Shown in pieces: positions 4,698 to 5,233 of a DNA stretch of 5,233 nt. Numbering within the stretch: position 1 is the stretch's first letter; each line of letters begins with the position of its first letter. Origin of the DNA: Chloroflexi bacterium RBG_16_64_43. Its GTDB lineage: Bacteria; Chloroflexota; Anaerolineae; Anaerolineales; RBG-16-64-43. The DNA is taken from positions 1-5,233 of the forward strand of contig MGOA01000148.1 in NCBI GenBank assembly GCA_001796965.1, given 5' to 3'. The notes under the pieces are model-generated. The model was given only the letters and a program-made list of their open reading frames with translations. It was not told the DNA's origin and ran no database searches. The position numbers and the translations under genes are program-made.

Positions 4698-4716
4698 GGC
4701 CCACAACCGCTGGGCC
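4698..4716. repeat. 6-bp inverted repeat GGCCCA / TGGGCC in the leader of the ICMT gene
   Basis: GGCCCA (4698-4703) and TGGGCC (4711-4716) flank seven bases, 24 bases before the GAGGAG ribosome binding site of the methyltransferase gene. A leader hairpin is possible; base composition here is very high in GC, so chance is a real alternative. No clear promoter is visible in the 134-base gap. Confidence 0.25.
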
Positions 4717-4752
4717 GCCCGGCCCGCACCAGCCGCTCTCGAGGAGCGCAAG

Positions 4753-5233
4753 ATGCCCGACGCCCTCTTCCACATCCTCTTCTGGGTTCTCCTGGTGGGC
4801 CTGTTCGTCATTCGCGCCTTATCGGCGCTCCAACTTCGCCGGAGCGGCGAGCGATTCTTGCCGGATGCGCAGGCCGTGCGCCAGGAAGGGACCGCAGCAT
4901 TCATCGCGCGGCTGCTGGCCTTCTTCCTTCTGATCGGCGTGCTCGTTGCTTTTGCGATCAACCCGCCCTGGATCCAGCGCCTCGATCTGCCTCTGGCGCC
5001 GGCATTGCGCTGGGCCGGCTTCGCACTCGGGCTGGGCAGTCTGGTCGTCTGGGCATGGGCTCAGACCCTGCTCGGCCGGCAATGGTCGGCGCAGGTCGCC
5101 TTGCGGGCGGAGCATGAGCTTATCCACAGCGGACCATACTCCTGGGTACGCCATCCGCTGTATGCGGCGCTCGCGGGCGTTTCCATCGCACTGGCGCTGG
5201 TCACGGCCAACGGGTTGTTCGTTGGCTTCGGCC
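4753..5233 (+). CDS. Isoprenylcysteine carboxyl methyltransferase (ICMT) family membrane protein, 3' end missing
   Basis: The first 160 residues of an integral-membrane methyltransferase, cut by the right edge. Hydrophobic segments lie at about 5-25, 49-69, 84-107 and 138-155 onward. The diagnostic region is present: G108-R-Q-W-S-A-Q, then E120-H-E-L-I-H-S126-G-P-Y-S-W-V-R-H134-P-L-Y137, the core of the ICMT/phospholipid methyltransferase family that binds S-adenosylmethionine at the membrane face. The remaining conserved C-terminal E/R-containing motif should lie beyond 5233. In bacteria these proteins methylate various lipids or small molecules; the substrate here is not predictable. GAGGAG (4741-4746) six bases before ATG 4753 decides the start. 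The 134-base gap to OsmC leaves open whether it belongs to that operon. Confidence 0.85.
   Translation, partial: MPDALFHILFWVLLVGLFVIRALSALQLRRSGERFLPDAQAVRQEGTAAFIARLLAFFLLIGVLVAFAINPPWIQRLDLPLAPALRWAGFALGLGSLVVWAWAQTLLGRQWSAQVALRAEHELIHSGPYSWVRHPLYAALAGVSIALALVTANGLFVGFG

Noticed and set aside
4619..4752. Intrinsic terminator after OsmC
   Set aside because: Two hairpins are possible, but neither is followed by a run of T on the plus strand.
4689..5117. Plus-strand frame overlapping the ICMT gene
   Set aside because: Arg/Gly/Pro-rich translation. The frame from 4753 gives membrane segments and the GPY..VRHPLY motif, so it is the real one.

Overview
The window is GC-rich, densely coded bacterial DNA. 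The gene content (a DUF6036-type nucleotidyltransferase with a winged-helix partner, DUF5674, a DinB-like protein, a GIN-domain lipoprotein, OsmC, an ICMT-type methyltransferase) together with clear AGGAGG-type ribosome binding sites suggests a high-GC environmental bacterium. Chloroflexota (Anaerolineae-like) is my best guess, from general familiarity with such neighbourhoods and not from a marker gene. No rRNA, tRNA, CRISPR array, transposase or phage gene is visible.

Left part, minus strand (1-1822). A gene truncated by the window edge starts at 22 behind a very strong Shine-Dalgarno. Upstream of it lies a two-gene operon transcribed right to left: a nucleotidyltransferase (1782-1156) and, overlapping its end by 35 bases, a 308-residue winged-helix protein (1190-264). 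The operon's promoter has a perfect TATAAT so close to the ATG that the mRNA is probably leaderless. A perfect 13-base palindrome sits in the promoter spacer. The arrangement looks like an autoregulated toxin-antitoxin-like or defence-type module of the AbiE kind, but with the gene order reversed.

Divergent intergenic region (1783-1953). These 171 bases hold a dense run of inverted repeats between the minus-strand module and the plus-strand genes.

Plus strand, first pair (1954-2669). A DUF5674 protein and an unrecognised helical 127-residue protein overlap by ATGA and are probably translationally coupled. Their function is unknown.

Plus strand, second group (2827-5233). A DinB-like putative metal-binding protein with a HicB-like N-terminal stretch, a DUF2807/GIN-domain lipoprotein and an OsmC-family peroxide/thiol protein follow one another with gaps of about 33 bases, consistent with one operon. 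After a 134-base gap with two inverted repeats comes an integral-membrane ICMT-family methyltransferase that runs off the right edge. These look like envelope and stress housekeeping genes; no shared pathway is evident.

The part most worth following up is the nucleotidyltransferase/winged-helix module and its palindrome-rich divergent control region.
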